64,000 bases of DNA, from NCBI GenBank assembly GCA_002973635.1, contig CP027224.1:444501-508500 (forward strand), read 5' to 3'. Position 1 is the stretch's first letter. Every line of letters begins with the position of its first letter. Of this stretch, positions 8,229 to 16,974 are shown in pieces. Source of the DNA: Lysinibacillus sp. B2A1. Its GTDB lineage: Bacteria; Bacillota; Bacilli; Bacillales_A; Planococcaceae. A program made the translations under genes and the position numbers. The notes beneath the pieces were generated by a model that ran no database searches, was not told where the DNA came from, and saw only the letters and a program-made list of their open reading frames with translations.

Positions 8229-8532
8229 GTGTTCATAAGCTAAGTTATTCGCTTAAAGACAATAGAAAAGACAACCTTATAATAATCACTTTATCGTTGG
8301 GGAACGGTTCAAATGTTGATTTCACAGGCTTTTTAAAGTCTTATTTAGCTATGCACAAATAATATCATATAAGCTAATTTGTGTAAATGCCTTTTAGTAA
8401 ATTAGCTAATAACTTAACTTAAAAATTACCAATTCATATGAGTGCTGTGATACCGAGCCAATGACGGTATAGTCGTAACTTATAGCTTACATGACGGTAG
8501 CAACGTTAATTGATTTAAAAGGAGGTTCCTAT

Positions 8533-8715
8533 ATGCCAGAAGATTTAGGGGCTCAAGTAAGAAATGAGCTCTTCAAACTAAAGTGGAGTCAAAAGAAATT
8601 GGCAGAAATGGTTGGTATTTCGGAAGTTTATTTATCAGACATCATTCGTGGTAAAAGAAATGGTCCAAAGGTTCAGGAACATATCAAGCATATTCGTAAA
8701 ATTTTAGATATTTAA
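8533..8715 (+). CDS. Small XRE-family regulator (Cro-like)
   Basis: From ATG 8533 the product is 60 residues and almost entirely one helix-turn-helix (LGAQVRNELFKLKWSQKKLAEMVGISEVYLS...). The ribosome site AAAGGAGG at 8518-8525 decides this start. The upstream in-frame ATG at 8491 lacks one. As the first rightward early gene opposite the repressor it occupies the cro position. It could instead activate early genes. Confidence 0.8.
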   Translation: MPEDLGAQVRNELFKLKWSQKKLAEMVGISEVYLSDIIRGKRNGPKVQEHIKHIRKILDI

Positions 8716-8730
8716 GGTGAGGTGAAGTAT

Positions 8731-8916
8731 ATGGAAAAACTCACTATGTCAGTAGAGGAAGTTGCAAGTGAATTAGGTGTTAGTAAAACAACTATTTACA
8801 CAATGGCACGTGAAAAAGAAATTCCTCATACAAAAGTGAGAGGAAGGATTTTATTTCACAGACCTACAATTGAGCATTGGTTAATCACTAATACAGAGGG
8901 CGGTGAAACCAAATGA
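8731..8916 (+). CDS. Excisionase-like helix-turn-helix protein
   Basis: The 61-residue protein is one winged HTH of the HTH_17/excisionase class: LTMSVEEVASELGVSKTTIY, then REKEIPHTKVRGRILFHRPTIEHWL. ATG 8731 follows GGTGAGGTGA at a good distance. The alternative GTG 8722 lies inside that site. Xis proteins bend att DNA to direct excision, but many HTH_17 proteins of phage early regions are transcription regulators. The distance from the integrase leaves the role open. Confidence 0.75.
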   Translation: MEKLTMSVEEVASELGVSKTTIYTMAREKEIPHTKVRGRILFHRPTIEHWLITNTEGGETK

Positions 8917-8999
8917 AAACAACCAACCTAGAGTGGCTTGCTATGTCGGATGATGAAAAACAGGCTGCTTTAAATAAGCGATTGAGGGGAGGGAATTAG
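8913..8999 (+). CDS. 28-residue early phage peptide
   Basis: The ATG overlaps the upstream stop (ATGA), which suggests translational coupling. The peptide MKTTNLEWLAMSDDEKQAAL... is hydrophilic and ends at a TAG directly before the next start. Its last codons contain the GGGGAGGG ribosome site of the following gene. Function unknown. It may exist mainly to couple translation. Confidence 0.4.
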   Translation: MKTTNLEWLAMSDDEKQAALNKRLRGGN

Positions 9000-9344
9000 G
9001 TGAATCAAGAACAATTGAATGCCATTAAAGAACGTGTGGTTAAGGCTACACAAGGACCATGGGATATTGAACCGTTAGCAGGAATTTCAACTAATGAAAC
9101 AACAATTTGGATGGATACAGATGATTACATCCAAGTGCATGGATGTTCAATTATTCAATCAACTAATGACGCGTTATTTATTCTTCATGCTATTGAAGAT
9201 GTGCCAGCGCTTATTACGGAGGTTGCGAGGTTACGTGAAATTGTAGAAGAATTTATCGAATATTGTGCTACTACAAATGATGTTAGACCTTTGATGGAAA
9301 TTGTAACAGATGCACGTCAAGCATTGGCAGGTGAAGCAAAATGA
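9000..9344 (+). CDS. Phage protein resembling Ead/Ea22-like early proteins
   Basis: The 114-residue product starts at GTG 9000 behind GAGGGGAGGG. It has the pattern of the loosely defined Ead/Ea22-like family: a KATQGPWDIEP start, NDALFILHAIEDVPALITEVARL in the middle and a short helical tail. These are accessory early genes of temperate phages with no known biochemical role. It overlaps the next gene by four bases. Confidence 0.6.
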   Translation: MNQEQLNAIKERVVKATQGPWDIEPLAGISTNETTIWMDTDDYIQVHGCSIIQSTNDALFILHAIEDVPALITEVARLREIVEEFIEYCATTNDVRPLMEIVTDARQALAGEAK

Positions 9345-9826
9345 TAGAACGTAATTTCAATGGTTTAATCGTACGCCATAGAAAATCAGCAGTGTTTTTC
9401 GAGAGAGAAACAGACCTGAATATCGAAGGGTATGTATCGCCTCTTTGGAAAGATCAAACACCTGTAATTAAACCAAGTGAACTAGAACGCGAATATACTT
9501 TTTCTCAAACTGAGTTTAAAGAATTTGTGGCTTATATGGAGCAAATTGCACTTGAAGCATGGGCAAACTTTAAGCCCAAAATTGCAGTTAGTCAAGGATC
9601 TGATTACTGGGAGTATTACGATAGGGACTTTGATAACAATGGGTATTTGACCGTTGGCAAATATTATATCAACTTAGATGGTCCAGCAAATCAGCCCAAA
9701 ACTAACAATCCAACAGTCCGATTGTATAAGTTTAATAAACGTAAATTTGAATCATTTATTTATGACTTACACAAAGCATTGGATAGTGAATCAGATGTCC
9801 AACGGAAACAAGATCATCACACGTAG
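9341..9826 (+). CDS. Hypothetical early phage protein
   Basis: The 161-residue product begins at an ATGA overlap with the gene before, behind GGCAGGTGAAGC. It is mixed alpha/beta with many aromatics (SDYWEYYDRDFDNNGY, FKEFVAYMEQIALEAW) and a basic tail. No signal peptide, membrane segment or enzyme motif is visible. I do not recognise the family. Its position between regulators and recombination genes suggests an accessory early function. Confidence 0.6.
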   Translation: MIERNFNGLIVRHRKSAVFFERETDLNIEGYVSPLWKDQTPVIKPSELEREYTFSQTEFKEFVAYMEQIALEAWANFKPKIAVSQGSDYWEYYDRDFDNNGYLTVGKYYINLDGPANQPKTNNPTVRLYKFNKRKFESFIYDLHKALDSESDVQRKQDHHT

Positions 9827-9959
9827 TAATAGCAAAATTATGATTCGGTATGGTGAGTTGACACGGATATTAAATGCTACTGAGATACAGCAATGGCATC
9901 ATATCATTGCGAAGATTGAACAGTTTCAAGCCAATGAGTTGGAAAGGAGAGTCCAATGA
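9795..9959 (+). CDS. Small hypothetical early phage protein
   Basis: From ATG 9795 the product has 54 residues (MSNGNKIITRSNSKIMIRYG..., ending ANELERRVQ). It starts inside the end of the upstream gene and overlaps the next by four bases (ATGA). A longer frame reaches back to 9678 but would lie almost wholly within another gene. The ribosome site is weak, so the exact start is uncertain. Function unknown. Confidence 0.5.
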   Translation: MSNGNKIITRSNSKIMIRYGELTRILNATEIQQWHHIIAKIEQFQANELERRVQ

Positions 9960-10195
9960 ACATTAAACCGGTGCCAGTGGAATTAGTAGGTGAAGCACTA
10001 ACAAGTCTTGTAAATCCACTCTTCGAATTACATCAAATTGCTTGTGAGCTACCATTAAACGTTTTATCAGATGTGAAACAGCGTATAGGTGACTGGCTTG
10101 CGGGCGGTGGACACCATACTGATCCATACATTCGGCAGCAAGTTGCCTATGCGAAGAAAGTTTATGCAGCTTTGAGGGGAGGTGAAATAGGGTGA
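9956..10195 (+). CDS. Hypothetical early phage protein, 79 residues
   Basis: The start overlaps the previous stop (ATGA) behind GGAAAGGAGAG. The product is soluble and mixed (VELVGEALTSLVNPLFELHQ..., then DWLAGGGHHTDPYIRQQVAY). Family not recognised. It overlaps the next gene by GTGA, so it is part of the same coupled early operon. Confidence 0.55.
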   Translation: MNIKPVPVELVGEALTSLVNPLFELHQIACELPLNVLSDVKQRIGDWLAGGGHHTDPYIRQQVAYAKKVYAALRGGEIG

Positions 10196-10584
10196 GTGAA
10201 AAAGCGAAGGTTAGTCAAGAGGTTGCTAATATTCTAGACGATTTAACAAGAAACTTCACGAAAAAAGTAATTATTGATGCACATGTAAGGAATCCAAATG
10301 GATGGAACATGGATGATAATAAGGCATTAAATGGGCTAGATTTAGATATTTTGGTTCGCGCTTTATACAATGGCTACACGATTGAAGGCAATGCCCAGGA
10401 ACAGGTTTTAGAGTGGTTTAAATTCTCTATTCAAAAATTTAATGATCTTAAAAAAGTTGATGCAACCCAAATGAAAGATTGGGATAAACAAGACATCGAG
10501 GAACATCACAATGAGGTTGATTATTTCCGAATAGAAATTAGCGTATTGAAGCAAGTTCTATCAATCTTTGAAATCAATACTTGA
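10192..10584 (+). CDS. Hypothetical early phage protein, 130 residues
   Basis: It starts at a GTG overlapping the upstream stop, with GGGGAGGTGAAAT as ribosome site. The sequence is helical and charged (SEKAKVSQEVANILDDLTRN..., then LDLDILVRALYNGYTIEGN). The GYTIE segment recalls DUF1642-type early phage proteins, but I am not sure of this. No catalytic motif seen. Confidence 0.6.
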   Translation: MSEKAKVSQEVANILDDLTRNFTKKVIIDAHVRNPNGWNMDDNKALNGLDLDILVRALYNGYTIEGNAQEQVLEWFKFSIQKFNDLKKVDATQMKDWDKQDIEEHHNEVDYFRIEISVLKQVLSIFEINT

Positions 10585-10600
10585 AGAAGGAGTGATATAA

Positions 10601-11116
10601 ATGACTCGAAATCCTTATGACTACTACATTACGGATGAAGAGTATGAGTTAGCAAATAGTAATGGGATTAGTCGCACGACTTTAGAATATCGCATTAGAT
10701 ATGCTGGTTGGTCAAAACAAAAATCGCTAACAACACCTGTTCAGAAACATAAAAAATACCCAATATGGGCTCTTGAATTAGCTCAATCAAATGGTATTCC
10801 TTACAAGACATTTAAATGGCGTATTTTTAGTGGTTGGGATTTCAAAACAGCTGCTACTAGGAGTGTTGGTGCGCCTTATCAAAGAAGTAAAAGAAAGTAT
10901 CCAATAGAAATTATTCAACTAGCCGAGAAAAACGGAATTTCCTATAGCAATTTTTATAAAAGAGTCAATCGTTATAAATGGGATGTCATCAAAGCAGCAA
11001 CAACACCAGTTATGTCTAAAGAAGAGAGCTTAGCTAAAGCACGAAAGAAAAGTTCATTCAGGTTGGGGATAGAAGCATTCTGGAATGAAAAAAAGTCACT
11101 CCGCAAAGTGACCTAG
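10601..11116 (+). CDS. Protein of three HTH-like repeats, function unknown
   Basis: The 171-residue product contains three related segments of about 45 residues. Each has the pattern (Y/I)xxELAxSNGI(S/P)xxTFxxRxxxGW(S/D)xxxA, for example YELANSNGISRTTLEYRI, LELAQSNGIPYKTFKWRI and IQLAEKNGISYSNFYKRV. This looks like tandem helix-turn-helix units followed by a basic tail. DNA binding is an inference. AAGAAGGAGTGAT precedes the ATG. Confidence 0.65.
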   Translation: MTRNPYDYYITDEEYELANSNGISRTTLEYRIRYAGWSKQKSLTTPVQKHKKYPIWALELAQSNGIPYKTFKWRIFSGWDFKTAATRSVGAPYQRSKRKYPIEIIQLAEKNGISYSNFYKRVNRYKWDVIKAATTPVMSKEESLAKARKKSSFRLGIEAFWNEKKSLRKVT

Positions 11117-11163
11117 AACAAACCATTTAGGAATTTATTATAACACGAAACGAGGTAAAAATA

Positions 11164-12672
11164 GTGGAAATAAAATTCAATCACCTAAAACTGCAGAATT
11201 TTAAAAGCCACAAGGATCTTGAAGTTAAGTTTGCCGACCTGACTAAGATCCTTGCAGATAATGCAAAAGGTAAAAGCTCCATTGGTGAAGCTATTACATT
11301 CCTATTATACGGTAATGACTTATTGGGTAGCAAACTGGACCCTTCACCAGTAACATATCAGGCTGACAACACACTTGTAACACTACATTTAAGTGTTGAT
11401 GACGGAGAACTGCTATTAGGGCGTGAAATTGCGAAAGGACGCAATAAGTTCTACGTAAATGAGGTTCCTTCAAAAGCTACTGAATTTAATGAGGTTGTAG
11501 AGAAACTATTTGATAAAGATTTATTCTTGTCGCTGTTTAATCCAAGCTACTTTTTCACCTTACATTGGGAAAAGCAGCGTCAAATGATCTTAAAATACAC
11601 GACTGCACCTGCAAATAAAGAAGTATTAAAAGAACTACCTAAGCCACAATCGGACAAGCTGGCTACATTGGTAAAAAAACATTCGCTGGAAGATTTAGAT
11701 AAAATTCATCGAGCTAATAAAACTAAGTTGGACAAACAATATATTGCTGCTCAGAGCCGTACAAAGACGTTACGAGAGCAGTTAGAGCAACAGGCTCCGA
11801 CTGTACCATTGGACTCGTTAAACGCGGAATTAAGCCAACTGGTGAAAGAGCGAAATGCCATTGAATCCGTGACAGATAAAGCACAGGGCACAAATGGCAG
11901 AATTAACATTCTTCATAGCAAAATTCATGCTTTGGCAACAGAGCGAGATCATATCAGAGAAAGCTTTAATCACCTAAAAAATGAGCAAGTACAAGATACT
12001 TGTCGAGTTTGTAAACAAACTTTACAGGATGAGGCGATTGCTGCTGTCAATGCTGAAAAAGAGCAACGTATCAATCAAATTAAAGCACAGTTCCAGCGAG
12101 TTGTTGACGAACGAAAGGTACTGGAAGAGGAGCTTGAAACTCTTGAATATGTTGATGTATCTGAACAATTGGAAAAAGCTCGTTTACTTCAAGAGAAGAT
12201 AAATCCAATAGAATATGAGATTTCTAAGCATAGGCAGCTCAAAGCACTGGAAGAGCAAGTTGTTGCTGCAGAAGTGAATGAAAAAGAAACACTGGAATCC
12301 CTGAATGAATCAATTTTTATCCTGGATGCCATTAAAGATTTCAAAGCAAAAGAAGCTGAATTACAAGTTAAGAAGGTTCAAGGCTTATTCGAAAATCTAT
12401 CAATCAAACTGTTCGAAGAAGTGAAAACAACAGGTGAAGATAAACCAACTTTCATTGTTCAAATGGATGGTAAAGACTACTTAAAGCTTTCGTTCAGTGA
12501 ACAAACAAGGGCAGGTCTTGAAGTGCGTGACGTACTGTCAACTCAAAGTGATGTAATTGCACCTTGCTTTGTAGACAATGCTGAAACAATTACCAAATTT
12601 AAAGAACCAAATGGGCAATTGATAACCAGCCGAGTTGTTGAAGGTAAAGAGTTGGAGGTGTCTTCTGAATGA
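11164..12672 (+). CDS. Rad50/SbcC-like AAA ATPase of the phage recombination module
   Basis: The 502-residue protein has an SMC-type N-terminal domain (NHLKLQNFKSHKDLEVKF) with Walker A ADNAKGKSSIGEA near residue 35. A coiled coil (about 185-390) is interrupted by a zinc-hook-like CRVC at about 280-283. A C-terminal half carries LSFSEQTRAGLEV as a signature-like motif and a Walker-B-like PCFVDNAE. Rad50-type proteins work with a nuclease (SbcD/Mre11), but none is encoded nearby. It starts at GTG and overlaps the next gene by four bases. RecT follows, so a role in DNA-end processing or annealing is likely. Confidence 0.85.
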   Translation: MEIKFNHLKLQNFKSHKDLEVKFADLTKILADNAKGKSSIGEAITFLLYGNDLLGSKLDPSPVTYQADNTLVTLHLSVDDGELLLGREIAKGRNKFYVNEVPSKATEFNEVVEKLFDKDLFLSLFNPSYFFTLHWEKQRQMILKYTTAPANKEVLKELPKPQSDKLATLVKKHSLEDLDKIHRANKTKLDKQYIAAQSRTKTLREQLEQQAPTVPLDSLNAELSQLVKERNAIESVTDKAQGTNGRINILHSKIHALATERDHIRESFNHLKNEQVQDTCRVCKQTLQDEAIAAVNAEKEQRINQIKAQFQRVVDERKVLEEELETLEYVDVSEQLEKARLLQEKINPIEYEISKHRQLKALEEQVVAAEVNEKETLESLNESIFILDAIKDFKAKEAELQVKKVQGLFENLSIKLFEEVKTTGEDKPTFIVQMDGKDYLKLSFSEQTRAGLEVRDVLSTQSDVIAPCFVDNAETITKFKEPNGQLITSRVVEGKELEVSSE

Positions 12673-12869
12673 TTGCTAAAGAAATCACGGTCGGCTACAC
12701 ATATACCAAGAATCTAGGAAACTTTGAAAATATAAAAGTTGATGCAGCTGTAACTATTTCTGTAGAGCCTGGACAAGATGTTGACGCACTTTATGACAAA
12801 GCATACGAAAGTATGAGAAAACAGGTAAAAAATGGCCTTAATAAATTTACGGAGGGACGTTATTTATGA
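12669..12869 (+). CDS. Small protein between the SMC-like ATPase and RecT
   Basis: The 66-residue product starts at an ATGA overlap behind GGAGGTG. It reads MIAKEITVGYTYTKNLGNFE... with a beta-rich start and a helical end (DALYDKAYESMRKQVKNGLN). It overlaps recT by four bases, so it is co-translated with the recombination genes. The family is not recognised with confidence. A DNA-binding accessory role is possible. Confidence 0.65.
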   Translation: MIAKEITVGYTYTKNLGNFENIKVDAAVTISVEPGQDVDALYDKAYESMRKQVKNGLNKFTEGRYL

Positions 12870-13741
12870 ACAGAAACTTACCAACTTTAACACCTGAAAT
12901 TACAGAAGCTTTTCAACCTGCAGTATTAGAGGTTATTCGCAACTCGATTGCTCCTACAGCAAATGATCAAGAGTTTCTATTATTCGCTCACAAGGCAGCG
13001 TCATATGGTCTTGATCCTTTCAAAAATGAAATTTTCTTCATCAAGTATGGCAATCAAGCACGTATTCAATTTGCAGCTGAGGCTTATCTTTCAAAAGCGC
13101 GAGAACAAGAGGGCTTTATCCCACCAGATACGCAAATGGTGCATGAGAAAGATGAATTTAAAATCGCTATGAATAAAGAAACAAAGCAAATGGAAGTCAT
13201 TCAGCACGAAATTGGGTTCCCGCGTGGAAAGATTATTGGTGCTTATTCTGTTGCTTATCGTGACGGCTATCCACCAGTAACAGTCATCATGGACATCGAG
13301 GAAGTTGCTCATATGTTCACCGGTCAAAACAAGGATAACTGGAACAAGTGGACAAGTGATATGTTCGGAAAACATGTTCAGCAGCGCGCGCTAAAAAAGC
13401 AATATGGCTTGGCGTTTGAAGATGTGACGATTACGTCAAATGATGTACCGCCACGACCAAGAAAAGACGTCACACCAAATCAAGAGACAATCGAGTCACC
13501 AAATCCACCTGAGAATAAACAACTGAGTCCTGCAGATAAATTACGTAATGAGGTAAATGCAAGATTTAAGGTATTAGGCATTACTACTAGCGAAGCTGTG
13601 AAAGAATACCTTACTAAAAATGCTCCACACATTGACCCTGCAACAGCAACAGAGGATGAAATGGTTGGCTTGATTGCATTGTTAGATGTGAACATCGATT
13701 TATTGTCTGTAGAACCAAACAATGATGATTTACTCGAGTAA
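12866..13741 (+). CDS. recT: RecT-family single-strand annealing protein
   Basis: The 291-residue protein has the RecT core at residues 20-190: TANDQEFLLFAHKAASYGLDP, FKNEIFFIKYG, RIQFAAEAYLSKAREQEGF, GAYSVAYRDGYPPVTVIMDIEE and WTSDMFGKHVQQRALKKQYG. A low-complexity linker and helical tail follow. RecT proteins coat single-stranded DNA and anneal complementary strands during phage recombination. GGAGGGACG precedes the ATG. The usual partner exonuclease (RecE) is not seen. Confidence 0.9.
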   Translation: MNRNLPTLTPEITEAFQPAVLEVIRNSIAPTANDQEFLLFAHKAASYGLDPFKNEIFFIKYGNQARIQFAAEAYLSKAREQEGFIPPDTQMVHEKDEFKIAMNKETKQMEVIQHEIGFPRGKIIGAYSVAYRDGYPPVTVIMDIEEVAHMFTGQNKDNWNKWTSDMFGKHVQQRALKKQYGLAFEDVTITSNDVPPRPRKDVTPNQETIESPNPPENKQLSPADKLRNEVNARFKVLGITTSEAVKEYLTKNAPHIDPATATEDEMVGLIALLDVNIDLLSVEPNNDDLLE

Positions 13742-13746
13742 AAACT

Positions 13747-13890
13747 ATGAAACTACCACAAACAATAGTTTATGAGAGGAATAAAGACTGTGAATTGTGT
13801 GGGCAAGAAATGAATGAAACTGAATACAACTTGTACCGTGGGCTTGAAATATGCCCACGGTGTCATGAGGAATTGGAGGGTAGAAAATGA
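13747..13890 (+). CDS. 47-residue zinc-ribbon protein
   Basis: This small frame encodes MKLPQTIVYERNKDCELCGQ and continues to CPRCHEELEGRK. Two CxxC knuckles (CELC and CPRC, 18 residues apart) form a zinc ribbon. The TGA overlaps the ATG of the next gene, and its last codons supply that gene's ribosome site (TTGGAGGGT). It is conserved in style with small zinc proteins in phage recombination and replication blocks. Role unknown. Confidence 0.65.
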   Translation: MKLPQTIVYERNKDCELCGQEMNETEYNLYRGLEICPRCHEELEGRK

Positions 13891-14630
13891 AAGTTAATAT
13901 TCTAGCATCGGGTTCATCCGGGAACTGTATAGCATTAACAACCAATGAATCTACCATTCTAATCGATGCAGGCATTGCCAAGACAAAGATAGAGAAAAGG
14001 CTTCTGGAAGTTGGTATAACGCCAAGTAGTGTCAAAGCCATCTTTGTAACACATGCACATAGCGATCATATTAAGGGGCTGCCTTTAGCTAATAAATATA
14101 AAATCCCTGTTTATGCTGGCGAACGTGAATGGAAAAATATCACTAGCGTTGATGAAGATTTAATTAAACCAATTGGTGTTGGAGGTATTTTCGGTTGTGG
14201 TCACTTTATAGTAAGCCATTTTAATGTTCATCACGATGCAATCGATCCGAGGGGATACGTTGTATGGAATTTAAATAATTTTAAAGTTTCTATTTGCTTA
14301 GATACAGGTCATGTTGATGCAAGTATGTTAAACGCTATGAGGCATAGCAATATCTACATCCTTGAAGCCAATCACGACCCAGGAATGGTTGAAGCATCTA
14401 ATTACCCAAATAGCGTGAAGGCTAGGATATTGAGCCATATTGGGCACTTATCCAATGAACAAACAGCAGCCGCGCTTTCTCAGCTTGTACAAGGGCGAGG
14501 TGAGCGAATCTATCTAACACATTTAAGTAGTAAGAACAACTTTCCCAAGCTTGCAGAAATGACGGTCGAAAGAGAACTTTCGAAAAAAGGCTATCAAGTA
14601 GGAACGCACTACGAATTGGAGGTTATTTGA
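13887..14630 (+). CDS. MBL-fold metallohydrolase
   Basis: The 247-residue protein resembles YycJ/WalJ-type metallo-beta-lactamase-fold proteins. It starts KVNILASGSSGNCIALTTN and has the zinc motif THAHSDHIKG (about residues 53-62), FNVHHDA, DTGHVD and HLSNEQ. MBL-fold proteins next to recT occur in several Gram-positive phages, where a nuclease role has been suspected. In this operon it could supply the nuclease missing beside the Rad50-like ATPase, but that is inference. Confidence 0.85.
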   Translation: MKVNILASGSSGNCIALTTNESTILIDAGIAKTKIEKRLLEVGITPSSVKAIFVTHAHSDHIKGLPLANKYKIPVYAGEREWKNITSVDEDLIKPIGVGGIFGCGHFIVSHFNVHHDAIDPRGYVVWNLNNFKVSICLDTGHVDASMLNAMRHSNIYILEANHDPGMVEASNYPNSVKARILSHIGHLSNEQTAAALSQLVQGRGERIYLTHLSSKNNFPKLAEMTVERELSKKGYQVGTHYELEVI

Positions 14631-14857
14631 TGCATCCATATAGTTTGATTTTAGCTGCTGTAGAGTTGCTACAAAAAGAAAATGCCGAGCTGAAACGAAA
14701 AATTGAAATTATGGAGCTACAAAATATTTCAGCAGCTGTTGCTAATCTTATCGATGAATGGCTGAGCAGACCTTATGAGGGTGATGATGAACGTCAGGAC
14801 ATTGAAGATTTTGCTAAGGAAATTAGTAAGTACATCCACAGTCAATTAAAAGCATGA
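14630..14857 (+). CDS. Small coiled-coil phage protein
   Basis: From ATG 14630 (TGATG overlap with the MBL gene, ribosome site TTGGAGG) the product has 75 residues. The N-terminal half is a predicted coiled coil (LAAVELLQKENAELKRKIEI). The C-terminal half is acidic and helical. The TTG at 14627 is a less likely start. Function unknown. Confidence 0.55.
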   Translation: MHPYSLILAAVELLQKENAELKRKIEIMELQNISAAVANLIDEWLSRPYEGDDERQDIEDFAKEISKYIHSQLKA

Positions 14858-14872
14858 ATAGGGTGAGTTATC

Positions 14873-15667
14873 ATGGCAAATCCACAACTCAAAAATGGGC
14901 ACACACGGATTGCCAATGAAATCCTTGAAGAAATCATGAAACTTAATCTCAATGGCACTCAATTCCGTTTGTTGTTGGCCATTTGGAGATATACGTATGG
15001 TTTTCAGCGTACAACCAACGATATATCAACAAGTTTTTTAACAAGAGCAATTAATGCTAACAGAACGCAAGTAAGTAGAGAACTAGCAACATTGATTGAT
15101 AGAAACATAGTCTCAGTTATTGGGATTGGTTCAAAAGGAGGAAGAGAGATGGGGGTTAATAAAAACTATGAAGAGTGGGATGAACAGCTGCCGTCTAAAG
15201 AGGTAGATCCTGAAATCTCTGATCAAACTAAGCAAGCTAAAAAGCTAAAATATGATGAGGAAAATACTTATTACAAAATGGCTGTCTACTTTCATGAAAA
15301 AGTTGCTGCAGTTGCAGATGAGGCTGGAATATCTCATTTAATTAAAAAATCTAATATGCAAACTTGGGCTGATGATATGCGAAAGCTTATAGAAATAGAT
15401 CAAGTCGATAAACACTTGGCTAAACAAGTCATGGATTGGGTAACACAAGATTCGTTTTGGCGCACCAATGTTTTATCAGCTAAAAAGCTTCGGGAGAAAT
15501 TTATGGAATTAGCTATCAAAATGAATGCAGATAAAAAGCCGGTTCAGCCAAAACAAAAACCTCATTATGACCCAAGAGATATAGAAATCGCGCACCAACG
15601 CTGGGTGCAGGATGGTAATGATCCTGAAAAATTCAATTGGGAGACAGGGAAAGGGGAATATGACTAA
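14873..15667 (+). CDS. Phage replication initiation protein (O N-terminal-domain family)
   Basis: The 264-residue protein opens with the replication protein O N-terminal pattern: NGHTRIANEILEEIMKLNLN, then QFRLLLAIWRYTYGFQRTTN. This is a winged-helix domain that binds the phage origin. The C-terminal half (from about 130) is a DnaD/helicase-loader-like helical region ending in a basic tail. The replicative helicase gene follows with no gap, so the pair probably recruits the helicase to the origin. No obvious iteron origin was seen in the gene. Confidence 0.83.
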   Translation: MANPQLKNGHTRIANEILEEIMKLNLNGTQFRLLLAIWRYTYGFQRTTNDISTSFLTRAINANRTQVSRELATLIDRNIVSVIGIGSKGGREMGVNKNYEEWDEQLPSKEVDPEISDQTKQAKKLKYDEENTYYKMAVYFHEKVAAVADEAGISHLIKKSNMQTWADDMRKLIEIDQVDKHLAKQVMDWVTQDSFWRTNVLSAKKLREKFMELAIKMNADKKPVQPKQKPHYDPRDIEIAHQRWVQDGNDPEKFNWETGKGEYD

Positions 15668-16948
15668 ATGACAATCGGAGCAATTGATTATGAACTAGAA
15701 GCCGAAAAGTCAGTATTAGGCGCAATATTTCTTGAATCCGATGTGATGGACGACATTATCTTCCTTGAAGCTAGAGACTTCATTAGTGCACGTCACCAAC
15801 AAATTTTCCGAGTGATGAAATGGCTGGATAATAAAAACCAGCCTATAGACATTACTACAGTTACTGAATTATACATGCAGCATAACAAAATGGATGAAGT
15901 AAGCATTAGCTACTTAGCTCAATTAGCCATATCATGTCCTACTGCAGCTAACGTTGTACATTATGCAAAAATTGTTCGTTCAAGGGCAATACGTAGACGT
16001 GGAGCAGATATAGGACAAAAAATCATGAATCTAGTCCATGAAGATTTTGAAACGGATGATGAGTATTTTTCCGAAATCGAAAAACTAGCTTCGGAGGTAA
16101 GACCGGAAGATGACGGCAAGATGCAAAGTTTGAAAGATTCACGTCATGGATATTTCGAGCATCTTTTAAAGCGTGCGGAGCATATTCCTACTGGATTCAC
16201 AAAATACGATAAGTGGTCACATGGTCTGTGGAGAGGTTGGCTATTTGTAAGTGCTGGACGACCTTCTGTAGGAAAAACAGCCATGTTGCTTCAACGAGTA
16301 ATGGGCGTTGCTAGAAGTGGACCAGTTCTGATTTGGTCACAAGAAATGGACAAGTATCAATTGTTTGATCGGATGATTTCAAATTTAACGGGAATTCAAT
16401 ACGGTCGTATAAAAAACAAAGATCTCAAGGTAGAAGAATTAGGAACAATTGAATATGCCTATAAAGAGTTGGAGAAATTACCGATTTTCGTTCAGGATTC
16501 GAGTGGTGTCACAATCGAGGAAGTAAGAGCGACCGCAAGACGTTTCAAAAAACGCTATGGACAAATCGCTATGATTGCAGTGGACTATCTGCAAATTATG
16601 AAGATTCCGCAGCGAAAAAATGAAACCAGGGCGCAAGCTATCGGTAATGTAACAACTACAGCCAAACAGATAGCACGTGATATGAATTGTTGCTTTATGA
16701 TGCTGTCACAAATGACACGTGAAAGTGACAACGTTAAAAAGCCACAGCTATCCCACTTAAAAGAATCCTCTTCCATTGAGCAAGATGCGGATGTCGTTGA
16801 ATTTTTATGGCATGATCCAGCTGATAAAACGCAACAGGGAAAAGTCATTCAACAATCTATAGCAAAAGGCCGAGACATCGGAATGAATGACTTTAAGTTG
16901 CTGTTCATGGGATGGAAGCAGAAATTTGTTGAATTAAATAATCAGTAG
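15668..16948 (+). CDS. DnaB-like replicative DNA helicase
   Basis: The 426-residue helicase has a DnaB N-terminal helical domain (EAEKSVLGAIFLESDVMDD, then ISYLAQLAISCPTAANVVHYA). Its RecA-like domain carries Walker A SAGRPSVGKTAML (about residues 194-206), Walker B MIAVDYLQIM (299-308), and ESSSIEQDADVVEFLW with the KGRD(I)G arginine-finger region. It unwinds DNA 5'-3' at the phage fork. It directly follows the initiator gene and is typical in length. Confidence 0.92.
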   Translation: MTIGAIDYELEAEKSVLGAIFLESDVMDDIIFLEARDFISARHQQIFRVMKWLDNKNQPIDITTVTELYMQHNKMDEVSISYLAQLAISCPTAANVVHYAKIVRSRAIRRRGADIGQKIMNLVHEDFETDDEYFSEIEKLASEVRPEDDGKMQSLKDSRHGYFEHLLKRAEHIPTGFTKYDKWSHGLWRGWLFVSAGRPSVGKTAMLLQRVMGVARSGPVLIWSQEMDKYQLFDRMISNLTGIQYGRIKNKDLKVEELGTIEYAYKELEKLPIFVQDSSGVTIEEVRATARRFKKRYGQIAMIAVDYLQIMKIPQRKNETRAQAIGNVTTTAKQIARDMNCCFMMLSQMTRESDNVKKPQLSHLKESSSIEQDADVVEFLWHDPADKTQQGKVIQQSIAKGRDIGMNDFKLLFMGWKQKFVELNNQ

Positions 16949-16974
16949 AAAGCTATCGTACAAGGGGGCTTGTT

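Noticed and set aside
9678..9794. Longer N-terminus for the gene at 9795
   Set aside because: This part lies wholly inside the preceding gene in another frame and has no ribosome site.
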